Below, piece after piece: positions 1 to 6,971 of a stretch of DNA of 12,782 nt (its first letter is position 1; the number at the start of each line of letters is the position of its first letter). The notes below the pieces were generated by a model. That model ran no database searches. It was not told where the DNA came from and worked only from the letters and a program-made list of their open reading frames with translations. The stretch lies in contig JALRFT010000206.1 of the NCBI GenBank assembly GCA_023261915.1, forward strand, positions 1 through 12,782, given 5' to 3'. The position numbers were made by a program, and so were the translations under genes. Origin of the DNA: Acidimicrobiales bacterium (lineage in GTDB: Bacteria; Actinomycetota; Acidimicrobiia; Acidimicrobiales; Acidimicrobilacustridaceae).

Positions 1-136
1 CGAGCACGAGGTAGGCGCCCGCCTTGCGCCACTGCCTGCCCCGCTGGCCGGGTCGGGCACGCTCGGGGGCCCGCCCCAGGCTGACCTTCGAGGGGGGTGC
101 CACCTCCACGGGGGCGGCGGTATCAACGGTCGCCAT
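1..136 (-). CDS. ABC sugar/glycerol-3-phosphate importer permease, MalG/UgpE type (N-terminal fragment)
   Basis: Only the first 45 residues are inside the window; the gene continues past the left edge. The visible part is a Pro/Arg/Lys-rich cytoplasmic N-terminus followed by the start of a hydrophobic segment (AGAYLVL), as expected before transmembrane helix 1 of the second inner-membrane permease of a CUT1-type importer. The ATG at 136-134 overlaps the end of the upstream permease gene by 14 bases. A strong Shine-Dalgarno sequence (AGGAGGG on the minus strand, plus-strand positions 143-149) lies 6 bases before it and fixes the start. The call rests mainly on position, since ATPase, permease A, permease E is a common order. 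Too little is visible to assign a substrate, and the solute-binding protein is not in the window. Confidence 0.75.
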   Translation of the reverse strand, partial: MATVDTAAPVEVAPPSKVSLGRAPERARPGQRGRQWRKAGAYLVL

Positions 137-988
137 AGTGGACCCTCCTGTTCAGCAGCGAGAACTGCCCGAGTGCCACCACGAGGGTGACGAAGAACAG
201 GCCGATGGCCATCACCGCGCCCCGGCCCACGTTCACCGGTTCCTGGCCGAGGCGGAAGATCTTGAACACCAGTGTCTCGGTGCTCCCGGCGGGCCCGCCC
301 TGGGTGAGGATGTCGATCTGGGCGAACGCCTGCAGGGCGAAGACGGTGAGCACCACCACGAGGAACAGCATCGTGGGCGAGAGTAGGGGCAGCGTCACGG
401 TGAAGAAGCGCCGCACCGGGCCGTAGCCGTCCACGGTGGCGGCCTCCACGAGTTCCTCGGGAATGGCCTGGAGTCCAGCGAGCACGATGATGAAGGTCAG
501 ACCGAGGTTCTGCCACACACTCGACAGCGCCACACCCCGAATGGCCGACGCCGGGTCGGCGAGGTCAATGAACGGAACGGTCCCGATGTACCCGACGATG
601 GGGTTGAGCATCACGAAGAAGATGACCGAGGCCACGGCCACCGAGGTCGCCACCGTCGAAGCGAACACGGTCTGGAAGAAGCGGATGCCGCGCAGGCGAC
701 GGTGGGCGGCGACGGCGAGAAGGACGCCGAGGACCAGGCCGGCGGGAACCGTCCAGAGCACGTACTGCATGCTGATCCACAGTCCACTGCGGAACTCGGC
801 GCCACCGAGTACCTCGGTGAACTGGCTGAATCCGACGAAGCGTTCGGCCGTTCCGGTGCGGTTCTGTTGGTGCAGTCCGAGGTAGACGAGACGATAGAGA
901 GCGTAGAAGAAGAACACCCCGAACACGACGAGCGACGGCAGGAGCATGCCGTAGGCGGTGAGCGCCTCGCGCAGTCGACCACGACGGT

Positions 989-992
<4 letters not shown>
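123..992 (-). CDS. ugpA: ABC importer permease, MalF/UgpA type
   Basis: A 289-aa integral membrane permease that would form half of the translocation channel of a CUT1-family importer. Six hydrophobic segments are visible at about residues 13-35, 73-96, 107-128, 152-174, 206-224 and 258-279. The cytoplasmic EAA loop that docks on the ATPase is at about 183-206 (starts EAATVDGYG, ends TLPLLSP). The TQGGP-x-STETL-x-x-KIF stretch at 230-245 and the C-terminal QFSLLNRRVHY resemble UgpA of the glycerol-3-phosphate importer more than MalF. The length is normal for UgpA. The ATG overlaps the ATPase stop codon as ATGA, and the gene's own end overlaps the next permease by 14 bases, so the three genes are probably one translationally coupled operon. 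The substrate (glycerol-3-phosphate, a glycerophosphodiester or another sugar) is inferred from family resemblance only. Confidence 0.85.
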
Positions 993-2077
<1,085 letters not shown>

Positions 2078-2198
2078 CGGCTGCTCCCTCTGTATGTGAC
2101 TTCAGCCTCCAACGGTGACCGAAGCGTAGTGCCGTGGGCGGCGTCGAGCGTGTGGCCTCCGGGTGGCCAGAAGATGAACGCCGACCCGCGAATCCGAC

Positions 2199-2729
2199 CT
2201 ACTCGTCGATGCCCCGCCCTCGCAGCCCTCGGCACAGGAGTTCGTCGAGTCGGGGTGGCGTCTGCTCCTCGTTCCACCTCTGATCCCCGGGGTCTGGCGC
2301 TGCGTGAACGGTGATGTTCTCGAGACTGGGCCGGGTCCCCGCCGGGATGACGACCGACGCGCTGTGGCCATGGCGGTCGCCCAGCCACACGACGCGCACC
2401 GCAGCGTCCGACTGGCCGAGACGGCAGTCATGTCGCCGGGCGGTGCCACGTACTGCCACTGCTGCAGCGGACCACGTGGCAGGCGCTACCCAGCGGGTGA
2501 GCGACACCCGGGGATGCAACAGCATCGGACGGGGGATGAGCACGCCATGTGGCCCGACCCCCACGAGGTACCCCCACGGGGCGCGCCCGGCATCCTCAAC
2601 GTCCCAACGTTCCCAACTGGCCACGATCCGCCAGACCGTGAGACGGAGCCCCGCGATATCCACGGGCCAGCCTGCAGCTGGCCTAGACGGCTGCCACTGG
2701 TGGGCCACCTCGAGTGAACACCACGTCAC
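2199..2729 (-). CDS. Uncharacterised protein, probable gene with uncertain start
   Basis: I do not recognise this family. The frame is open from inside the end of the WS/DGAT gene to a TAG at 2199. Its codons are strongly G/C-biased at the third position, like the neighbouring genes, and the product has alternating hydrophobic stretches (around GYLVGVGPHGVLIP and AAVRVVWLGD...SASVVIPAG) that look like beta strands. It is rich in Trp, with no signal peptide or transmembrane helix. The opposite-strand frames here give low-complexity, shadow-like products. No ATG is available near the start. In-frame GTG codons lie at 2729, 2708 and 2663, and none has a clear Shine-Dalgarno sequence. I report the first GTG after the WS/DGAT stop (about 176 aa), but the 2663 start, immediately after an inverted repeat, is also plausible. 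If it is not a gene, 2078-2742 is a 665-base gap. Confidence 0.5.
   Translation of the reverse strand: MTWCSLEVAHQWQPSRPAAGWPVDIAGLRLTVWRIVASWERWDVEDAGRAPWGYLVGVGPHGVLIPRPMLLHPRVSLTRWVAPATWSAAAVAVRGTARRHDCRLGQSDAAVRVVWLGDRHGHSASVVIPAGTRPSLENITVHAAPDPGDQRWNEEQTPPRLDELLCRGLRGRGIDE
2665..2683. repeat. Perfect 7-bp inverted repeat with 5-base loop
   Basis: GGCCAGC and GCTGGCC flank a 5-base loop, with a CTGCAG palindrome overlapping the loop and arms. It lies between the WS/DGAT stop codon and one of the candidate GTG starts (2663) of the downstream unknown gene. There is no T-tract, so a simple intrinsic terminator is not supported. It could be a weak attenuating hairpin, an operator, or chance in GC-rich DNA. 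Confidence 0.4.
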
Positions 2730-2742
2730 CCGTGGAGCGGAC

Positions 2743-4161
2743 TCAGGCAGTGACGGGGGACTCGATGCCGAGGGCGTCCTCAAGTTCGCCGAGGGCCAGC
2801 CCGATGGCGGCGGCGAGGGCGTCGATGTCGTCGAGCATGTCAGGGCAACCCAAGAGACCGAAGTCGAGACGGTCCATGTAACTCATGACCGTGATGTTCA
2901 AACCTGCCCCGTCGAAGATCGGGCCGATGGGGTTCGTGGCAACCACCTGGGCCCCCGCCACGTAGAGCGGGAACGGAGGACCGGGGACGTTGGAGATGGT
3001 GACGTTGAACAGTGGCCGGTGACGATCAGCGAGGTGGAGCGACGAGTAGAGGCGGGCAGCCTGGGCGGCTACGGCAGGAGCGGCAAATTCCACCCAGTTC
3101 TGCAAGGCGTCAGCCCCGATCAACTCTTGGGCCTCCTTGGCCGACTGCATCGACTCATGAATGGCCCCCAGCCGCGCAACGGGATCGTCAATGTCGGTGG
3201 CGAGAGAGGCAAACGCCGTGGACACCTTGTTGCCGTGCGTGCCCTGCTCATCGGTGCTCCGTACCGATACCGGGACCATGGCCAGGAGTGGCGCCTCCGG
3301 ACATTCGTCGTGGTGGTCCAGCCACCATCGGAGCGCCCCGGCGCACAGCGCAAGGACGACGTCGTTCACCGTGCAGGCCGCAGCGTTCTTGACAGCCTTG
3401 ACCCGGCTCAGGGTGACCGTTTCCAGACCGAGGGACCGATGTGGGGTGAGCGTGCCGTTGAACCGACAGCGCGGCGCCGTCAGTGGCAGCGAGGGTGTCG
3501 CCACCTCCGCAGGTGAGAATCGGTCACGCAACTGGAGGGCGACCTCGACGGTGTTGCGCACGGTCTTGACGGCCAGTGCCGGTTGCTGGGCGAGTGACCA
3601 CAATCCGTAGCCGAGCATCTCGGTGTCGGTTGGTACGCGGTCAGGTTCCCACGGTGTCTCCGGTGGTGCCTTCTCCTCCATCTCAGGCGAAACGTCCAAC
3701 AGCGCCACCATGAGTTCCTCACCACTGGCGCCATCGATGGCGGCGTGGTGCACCTTGTTGACGAGACCGACGAGGCCTCCTTCGAGACCGTCGATGACCC
3801 ACGCTTCCCACAACGGTCGTGACCGGTCGAGGGGGATGGCCACGAGGTCAGCCACGAGTCGCTCGAGTTCACGTCGGCCTCCGGGGGCGGGGAGGGTCAC
3901 CTGACGCAGATGCCAGTCGAGGTCGAAGTCGGGATCCTCGATCCAGAGGGGGTGGTGGATGCCGAAGGGCACCTCGACGAGCCGCCGACGAAATGGCGGC
4001 GCCTGGTCGAGGCGACTTGCGTAGAGCTCACGCACCCGAGCGAAATCCCATGGCGCCGGGGACGTGGAGGGATCGACCACGATGAGCGAGGCGACGTGCA
4101 TGAACGACGTCGGTGTCTCGAGGTAGAGGAACCCCGCATCGAGTCCGGACAGCCGCTTCAT
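2743..4161 (-). CDS. Wax ester synthase / diacylglycerol acyltransferase (WS/DGAT family)
   Basis: A 472-aa O-acyltransferase that would join an acyl-CoA to diacylglycerol or a fatty alcohol, giving triacylglycerol or wax ester storage lipid. The N-terminus (KRLSGLDAGFLYLETPTSFMHVA) is typical of the family. PLW is at 116-118 and the catalytic HHxxxDG motif is intact as HHAAIDG at 138-144. The C-terminal WES domain has the ISNVPGP motif and the GLNITVMSYMDRLDFGLLG region. The length matches bacterial WS/DGATs (about 450-480 aa). The frame is open 42 codons further upstream, but that stretch is low-complexity and Arg/Pro-rich, and family alignment begins at MKRLSGLD. No Shine-Dalgarno sequence precedes this ATG; a CACAAT hexamer ends 6 bases before it. 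The gene lies 46 bases after the 89-aa gene and could be co-transcribed with it or have its own promoter. Whether the enzyme prefers diacylglycerol or alcohols cannot be read from the sequence. Confidence 0.95.
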   Translation of the reverse strand: MKRLSGLDAGFLYLETPTSFMHVASLIVVDPSTSPAPWDFARVRELYASRLDQAPPFRRRLVEVPFGIHHPLWIEDPDFDLDWHLRQVTLPAPGGRRELERLVADLVAIPLDRSRPLWEAWVIDGLEGGLVGLVNKVHHAAIDGASGEELMVALLDVSPEMEEKAPPETPWEPDRVPTDTEMLGYGLWSLAQQPALAVKTVRNTVEVALQLRDRFSPAEVATPSLPLTAPRCRFNGTLTPHRSLGLETVTLSRVKAVKNAAACTVNDVVLALCAGALRWWLDHHDECPEAPLLAMVPVSVRSTDEQGTHGNKVSTAFASLATDIDDPVARLGAIHESMQSAKEAQELIGADALQNWVEFAAPAVAAQAARLYSSLHLADRHRPLFNVTISNVPGPPFPLYVAGAQVVATNPIGPIFDGAGLNITVMSYMDRLDFGLLGCPDMLDDIDALAAAIGLALGELEDALGIESPVTA

Positions 4162-4167
4162 GGGTTG

Positions 4168-4173
4168 ATTGTG
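4168..4173 (-). promoter_or_regulatory. Candidate -10 element for a leaderless WS/DGAT transcript
   Basis: On the minus strand CACAAT (4 of 6 match to TATAAT, with the conserved A2 and T6) is followed by 6 bases and then the ATG at 4161. No Shine-Dalgarno sequence is present in the 20 bases before the ATG and no -35 box is recognisable. Transcription would start at or next to the ATG. This is inferred from spacing. Confidence 0.35.
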
Positions 4174-4207
4174 GCACGGGGGGCCGCCGACCACCCCGGT
4201 CGACCGC

Positions 4208-4477
4208 TCAATCGCCGATGCGCAGCGTGGGCGCTCCGCCCGCCACCGTGAGGGTGCCTGGCATACCGAGGAGGGCGATCTCGTCATCCCCGAGTCCGGC
4301 GGCCCGTACCGCCACCACTTCCCCTTTGTGCCCGCCGGTGAGGATCGTCAGTTCCACCACCCATCGTGGTCCCTCACCGGCGACCGGAGACTCGTCCCCG
4401 ACGTCTGGTGTGGCATCGATCACCAGCACGTCGTACTCGCCGTCGTCGAGCACCGTCAGCGGTGGTTCTCCGGTCAC
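4208..4477 (-). CDS. Small conserved-looking protein of unknown function
   Basis: An 89-aa soluble protein with no recognisable catalytic motif. The pattern of short hydrophobic strands (YDVLVIDA, RWVVELTILTGGHKGEVVAVRA, ALLGMPGTLTV, APTLRI) suggests a small all-beta fold, perhaps of OB or SH3 type. The start is a GTG at 4477-4475 that overlaps the TGA of the PIG-L gene as GTGA, so it is probably translated by re-initiation from that gene; no clear Shine-Dalgarno sequence lies upstream. Codon bias matches its neighbours. The overlap with the deacetylase gene and its position in the fbiD cluster suggest joint expression, but do not reveal a role. Confidence 0.75.
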   Translation of the reverse strand: MTGEPPLTVLDDGEYDVLVIDATPDVGDESPVAGEGPRWVVELTILTGGHKGEVVAVRAAGLGDDEIALLGMPGTLTVAGGAPTLRIGD

Positions 4478-5241
4478 AAACCCAGCCGCCGGAACGACTC
4501 ACCGAACCCCTGACCAACGGCCCCGCCGACCTCCCGGGCGGCATCGAGCACGCCGGTGGCAAATCGCTCCTGGCCACCGTCCTGATCGGGATCATCGATC
4601 AGCATCGTGGATCGCCACTGACTTCGGTGGGCGAGCAGGGCTGTCACCTTCACGGCCATGGCCTCCTCGCCCGCCACCTCGACGTGGTCGGGTTCGTCCG
4701 CTTCGAACAGCAGCAGCCACTCAGGCCGATGGGCGGTGCCGAGGTGGGGTACGAAGTGGGGGTCGCGAGCGGCGACACACGCATCGACGGTGAGGAATCC
4801 CGCCGCCCGGTGGTCGGGATGCAGCCGGTAGCGACGCCAAGGGTCATGGCCCACGACCACATCGGGCATGAGTCGTCGAAGGGTCGCAACCAGGGGGTCG
4901 TGGAGATCGGGGACTGCTCGGGCGAGTTCACCGTCGACGGCGCCGAGCAGTACCACCTCCCCAGTGGCACCAAGGGCCGCGGCGGCATCGGTGGCCTCAG
5001 CGGTGCGCAACTGGGCGACCTCGGCGGTGTCGGCGTCGGGATCCCACGTCCCCTTCGATCCGTCGGTGCAGATCACGAGGTGCACGACGGCACCCCGGGC
5101 CGACCACCGGGCGAGGGTGGCACCGCAGTGGAACTCGATGTCATCGGGGTGCGCCCCGACGGCCACGACCACGGACGGCGGATCGATGTCGAGTGACGAC
5201 CCGGGGCCGGGGAGCGGTGCGCCGGCGAGGATGTGACTCAC
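4474..5241 (-). CDS. PIG-L / LmbE family Zn-dependent deacetylase
   Basis: A 255-aa cytoplasmic enzyme of the family that removes N-acetyl groups from GlcNAc-type substrates. The Zn site is visible as AHPDD (30-34: His31 and Asp34 as ligands, Asp33 as likely general base), with the third ligand in HPDH (141-144, probably His144). Other family features are TDGSKG (59-64) and the DGEL segment near 103-106. The C-terminal region (about 200-255) is predicted to be helical. The start is a GTG at 5241 that overlaps the fbiD stop as GTGA. A strong Shine-Dalgarno sequence, GGAGGAG, 7 bases upstream inside the end of fbiD confirms it. It lacks MshB signatures (HPDDES and a TLGEEGEV-like segment), so a role in mycothiol synthesis is not supported. 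The substrate is unknown. Confidence 0.88.
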   Translation of the reverse strand: MSHILAGAPLPGPGSSLDIDPPSVVVAVGAHPDDIEFHCGATLARWSARGAVVHLVICTDGSKGTWDPDADTAEVAQLRTAEATDAAAALGATGEVVLLGAVDGELARAVPDLHDPLVATLRRLMPDVVVGHDPWRRYRLHPDHRAAGFLTVDACVAARDPHFVPHLGTAHRPEWLLLFEADEPDHVEVAGEEAMAVKVTALLAHRSQWRSTMLIDDPDQDGGQERFATGVLDAAREVGGAVGQGFGESFRRLGL

Positions 5242-5819
5242 GTCGGCACTCCTCCGGTGCCAAGGTCAGCGGGCAGGTCGACGTCCCACGCCAGATCGGG
5301 ATCGTCGAGCACTACGACGGCGAGCTCGTGGCGGACGGCCTCGGCCTCGTGACGGTGGAACGATCCTGGTCCGTAGGAGAAGCGGAAACCGGTACCGGTA
5401 GGGAGTGACAACACATTCGTGCCATCACGGTGACGGTCGGGGACCATCACCACGGTGCGCAACGCGTCAGGCTCCTTGGGGCTGAGGTGATCGAGGTGAA
5501 CGGCGCGGGGTAGATCGGCGTGGCAGACCACGACTCGCTCGAGACCGTGTTTGCCAAGCGTGGCAACCCCTTCGGTGACCGCCCGATTCAGTCCCCGTCC
5601 GGGCATCCACAACACCTCGGCGCCGACGTTGCGTGCCCACGCCGCCACCGCCTCGTCGTCACAGACCACCCACACTGGGAGGTCCCCGGCGGCGGCCACC
5701 ACCCCGGCAGCCATGGTGCGTGCCAGTTGTGCCCGTTCCGCCGGGTTCAGGGCGGGAGCGAGACGAACCTTGGCGTCAGCGAACGCCTTCACGGGCACGA
5801 GGACCCCCACCGCGGTCAT
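5238..5819 (-). CDS. fbiD: 2-phospho-L-lactate / phosphoenolpyruvate guanylyltransferase (coenzyme F420 biosynthesis)
   Basis: A 193-aa nucleotidyltransferase (CofC/FbiD family) that activates 2-phospholactate or phosphoenolpyruvate with GTP for transfer to the deazaflavin Fo, the first committed step in building the F420 side chain. The N-terminal VLVPVKAFADAKVRL (6-20), HADLP (100-104), the PDRHRDGTNVL signature (127-137), FRFSYGPGSFHRHEAEA (145-161) and the final DLAWDVDLPADL (175-186) follow the family plan, and the length is normal. The ATG at 5819 is chosen because the family motif begins right after it; the frame is open 80 codons further into gpsA on the other strand. No Shine-Dalgarno sequence is present, but TACACT ends 6 bases before the ATG. 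It is divergent from gpsA, as Rv2983 (FbiD) is from Rv2982c in M. tuberculosis. In actinobacteria FbiD uses phosphoenolpyruvate; that specificity is inferred here. An alternative symbol is cofC. Confidence 0.92.
   Translation of the reverse strand: MTAVGVLVPVKAFADAKVRLAPALNPAERAQLARTMAAGVVAAAGDLPVWVVCDDEAVAAWARNVGAEVLWMPGRGLNRAVTEGVATLGKHGLERVVVCHADLPRAVHLDHLSPKEPDALRTVVMVPDRHRDGTNVLSLPTGTGFRFSYGPGSFHRHEAEAVRHELAVVVLDDPDLAWDVDLPADLGTGGVPT
5249..5255 (-). promoter_or_regulatory. Strong ribosome binding site for the PIG-L gene
   Basis: GGAGGAG on the minus strand, 7 bases before the GTG at 5241, lies within the last codons of fbiD. It fixes the GTG start and contrasts with fbiD itself, which has no such site. 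Confidence 0.8.
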
Positions 5820-5825
5820 GGACGG

Positions 5826-5831
5826 AGTGTA
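5826..5831 (-). promoter_or_regulatory. Candidate -10 element for a leaderless fbiD transcript
   Basis: TACACT on the minus strand (TANNNT type) is separated by 6 bases (CCGTCC) from the ATG at 5819. There is no Shine-Dalgarno sequence and no convincing -35 box. The position fits transcription starting at the ATG itself. Confidence 0.45.
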
Positions 5832-5861
5832 CGGCCACGGGACCACAGCGCCCGCGGGCCA

Positions 5862-5867
5862 TAGGGT
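5862..5867 (+). promoter_or_regulatory. Possible -10 element for gpsA
   Basis: TAGGGT lies in the divergent fbiD-gpsA gap, with a weak GGGACC as a possible -35 box 17 bases upstream. It would give a leader of roughly 45 bases containing the AGGAG site used by gpsA. The match is weak and this is inference. Confidence 0.3.
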
Positions 5868-5909
5868 TGGAGCACTGGACCCGCCCTTGGGCCGGTGGAC
5901 GCTCGGATC

Positions 5910-5914
5910 AGGAG
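5910..5914 (+). promoter_or_regulatory. Ribosome binding site that sets the gpsA start
   Basis: AGGAG, 5 bases before the ATG at 5920. The frame is open more than 120 codons upstream, so this site together with the family N-terminus decides the start. Confidence 0.75.
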
Positions 5915-5919
5915 CAGCG

Positions 5920-6927
5920 ATGGCAGGGATCTCAGTGGCAGTGCTTGGGGCTGGGTCGTGGGGTACCACGGTGGCGCACCTGTGTGCCCACAACGTGCCT
6001 ACCGTGCTGTGGGCCCGCGATCCTGCCGTGGTCCGCTCGGTGAACGCCCACCACGTCAATGACCGTTACCTGTCGGGTTACGAACTCCACCGCGATCTGT
6101 CGGCCACGGCTGACCTCGCCGAGGCCGTGTCGGGCGCCGACGTGGTGGTCATGGGAGTGCCGTCCACGGCGTTCGCCGACACTCTCGATGCCATGGAGCC
6201 GCACCTGCGGGCGTGGGTCCCGGTGATCAGTCTCACCAAGGGCCTCGATCGGGCCACCGGTGCCCGCATGACCGAACTCGTCGAACAGCGTCTGCCTGGT
6301 CGCCCGGTAGGGGCGTTGACCGGACCCAACCTGGCCAAGGAGATCATGGCAGGCCAGCCGGCGGCGACCGTGCTTGCGATGACGGATGTGAACGTCACGG
6401 CCGCCCTCCACGACGCCTTCGCCACTCCGTCGTTTCGCGTCTTCACCAATCCCGACATCGTCGGGTGCGAACTTGGCGGGGCACTCAAGAACGTCGTCGC
6501 CATCGCCGCAGGGATCGCCAGCGGTCTTGGCGGTGGGGCGAACACGACGGCGGCGATCATCACCCGCGGGCTCGCCGAGATGACTCGTCTCGGGGTGGCC
6601 CTCGGCGGTCAGCCACTTACCTTTGCCGGCCTTGCCGGTATGGGCGACCTCATTGCTACCTGCACGAGCCCCCAGAGCCGCAATCGTCACGTGGGGGAGG
6701 AACTCGGTCGTGGTCGGTCGCTCCAAGAGATCTCGGCCGGACTCGATCAGGTGGCCGAGGGAGTGAAATCGACCCCGATCGTCCTCGAACTCGCAGCCCG
6801 TCACGGTGTGGCCATGCCCATCGCCCGTCAGGTGCATGCCGTGCTGTTCGAGGGGGCCACCGCTCACGACGCCCAGACGAACCTGCTCAGCCTGCCGTCG
6901 AACTTCGAACTCGACGGTCTGGTCTGA
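5920..6927 (+). CDS. gpsA: NAD(P)-dependent glycerol-3-phosphate dehydrogenase
   Basis: A 335-aa cytoplasmic enzyme that reduces dihydroxyacetone phosphate to sn-glycerol-3-phosphate, the backbone of phospholipids and triacylglycerol. The N-terminal Rossmann motif GAGSWG is at 10-15. Further family blocks follow in order: SLTKGLD, LTGPNLAKEI, ELGGALKNVVAIAAGI with the catalytic Lys, then GLAGMGDLIATCTSPQSRNR and VAEGVKST near the C-terminus. Length and motif order are normal, and no key residue is missing. The gene opens the plus-strand half of the window and has its own Shine-Dalgarno sequence. It is divergent from fbiD across 100 bases. The next gene starts about 44 bases downstream, so co-transcription is possible. 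Its presence near a WS/DGAT gene fits supply of glycerol-3-phosphate for storage lipid, but GpsA is a housekeeping enzyme and the link is inference. Confidence 0.97.
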   Translation: MAGISVAVLGAGSWGTTVAHLCAHNVPTVLWARDPAVVRSVNAHHVNDRYLSGYELHRDLSATADLAEAVSGADVVVMGVPSTAFADTLDAMEPHLRAWVPVISLTKGLDRATGARMTELVEQRLPGRPVGALTGPNLAKEIMAGQPAATVLAMTDVNVTAALHDAFATPSFRVFTNPDIVGCELGGALKNVVAIAAGIASGLGGGANTTAAIITRGLAEMTRLGVALGGQPLTFAGLAGMGDLIATCTSPQSRNRHVGEELGRGRSLQEISAGLDQVAEGVKSTPIVLELAARHGVAMPIARQVHAVLFEGATAHDAQTNLLSLPSNFELDGLV

Positions 6928-6971
6928 GCGTTTCTGATCCCCGGTCGTCGATGGGCACCGACCATGGAATG

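Noticed and set aside
2311..3516. A 401-codon plus-strand frame opposite the WS/DGAT gene and its downstream gene
   Set aside because: It is antisense to a gene with clear WS/DGAT motifs, has no recognisable domain and has the composition expected of a GC-rich shadow frame.
4162..4287. A 42-codon N-terminal extension of the WS/DGAT gene
   Set aside because: It is Arg/Ser/Pro-rich, overlaps the end of the 89-aa gene, and the family alignment begins at MKRLSGLD.
4474..5241. The PIG-L protein as the mycothiol enzyme MshB
   Set aside because: It shares the Zn site but lacks the HPDDES and TLGEEGEV-like segments of MshB. It reads AHPDDIEF and TDGSKG, as in general LmbE-type proteins.
5820..6059. 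An 80-codon N-terminal extension of fbiD
   Set aside because: The FbiD/CofC family N-terminus starts at the ATG at 5819. The extension overlaps the start of gpsA on the other strand and has no family similarity.
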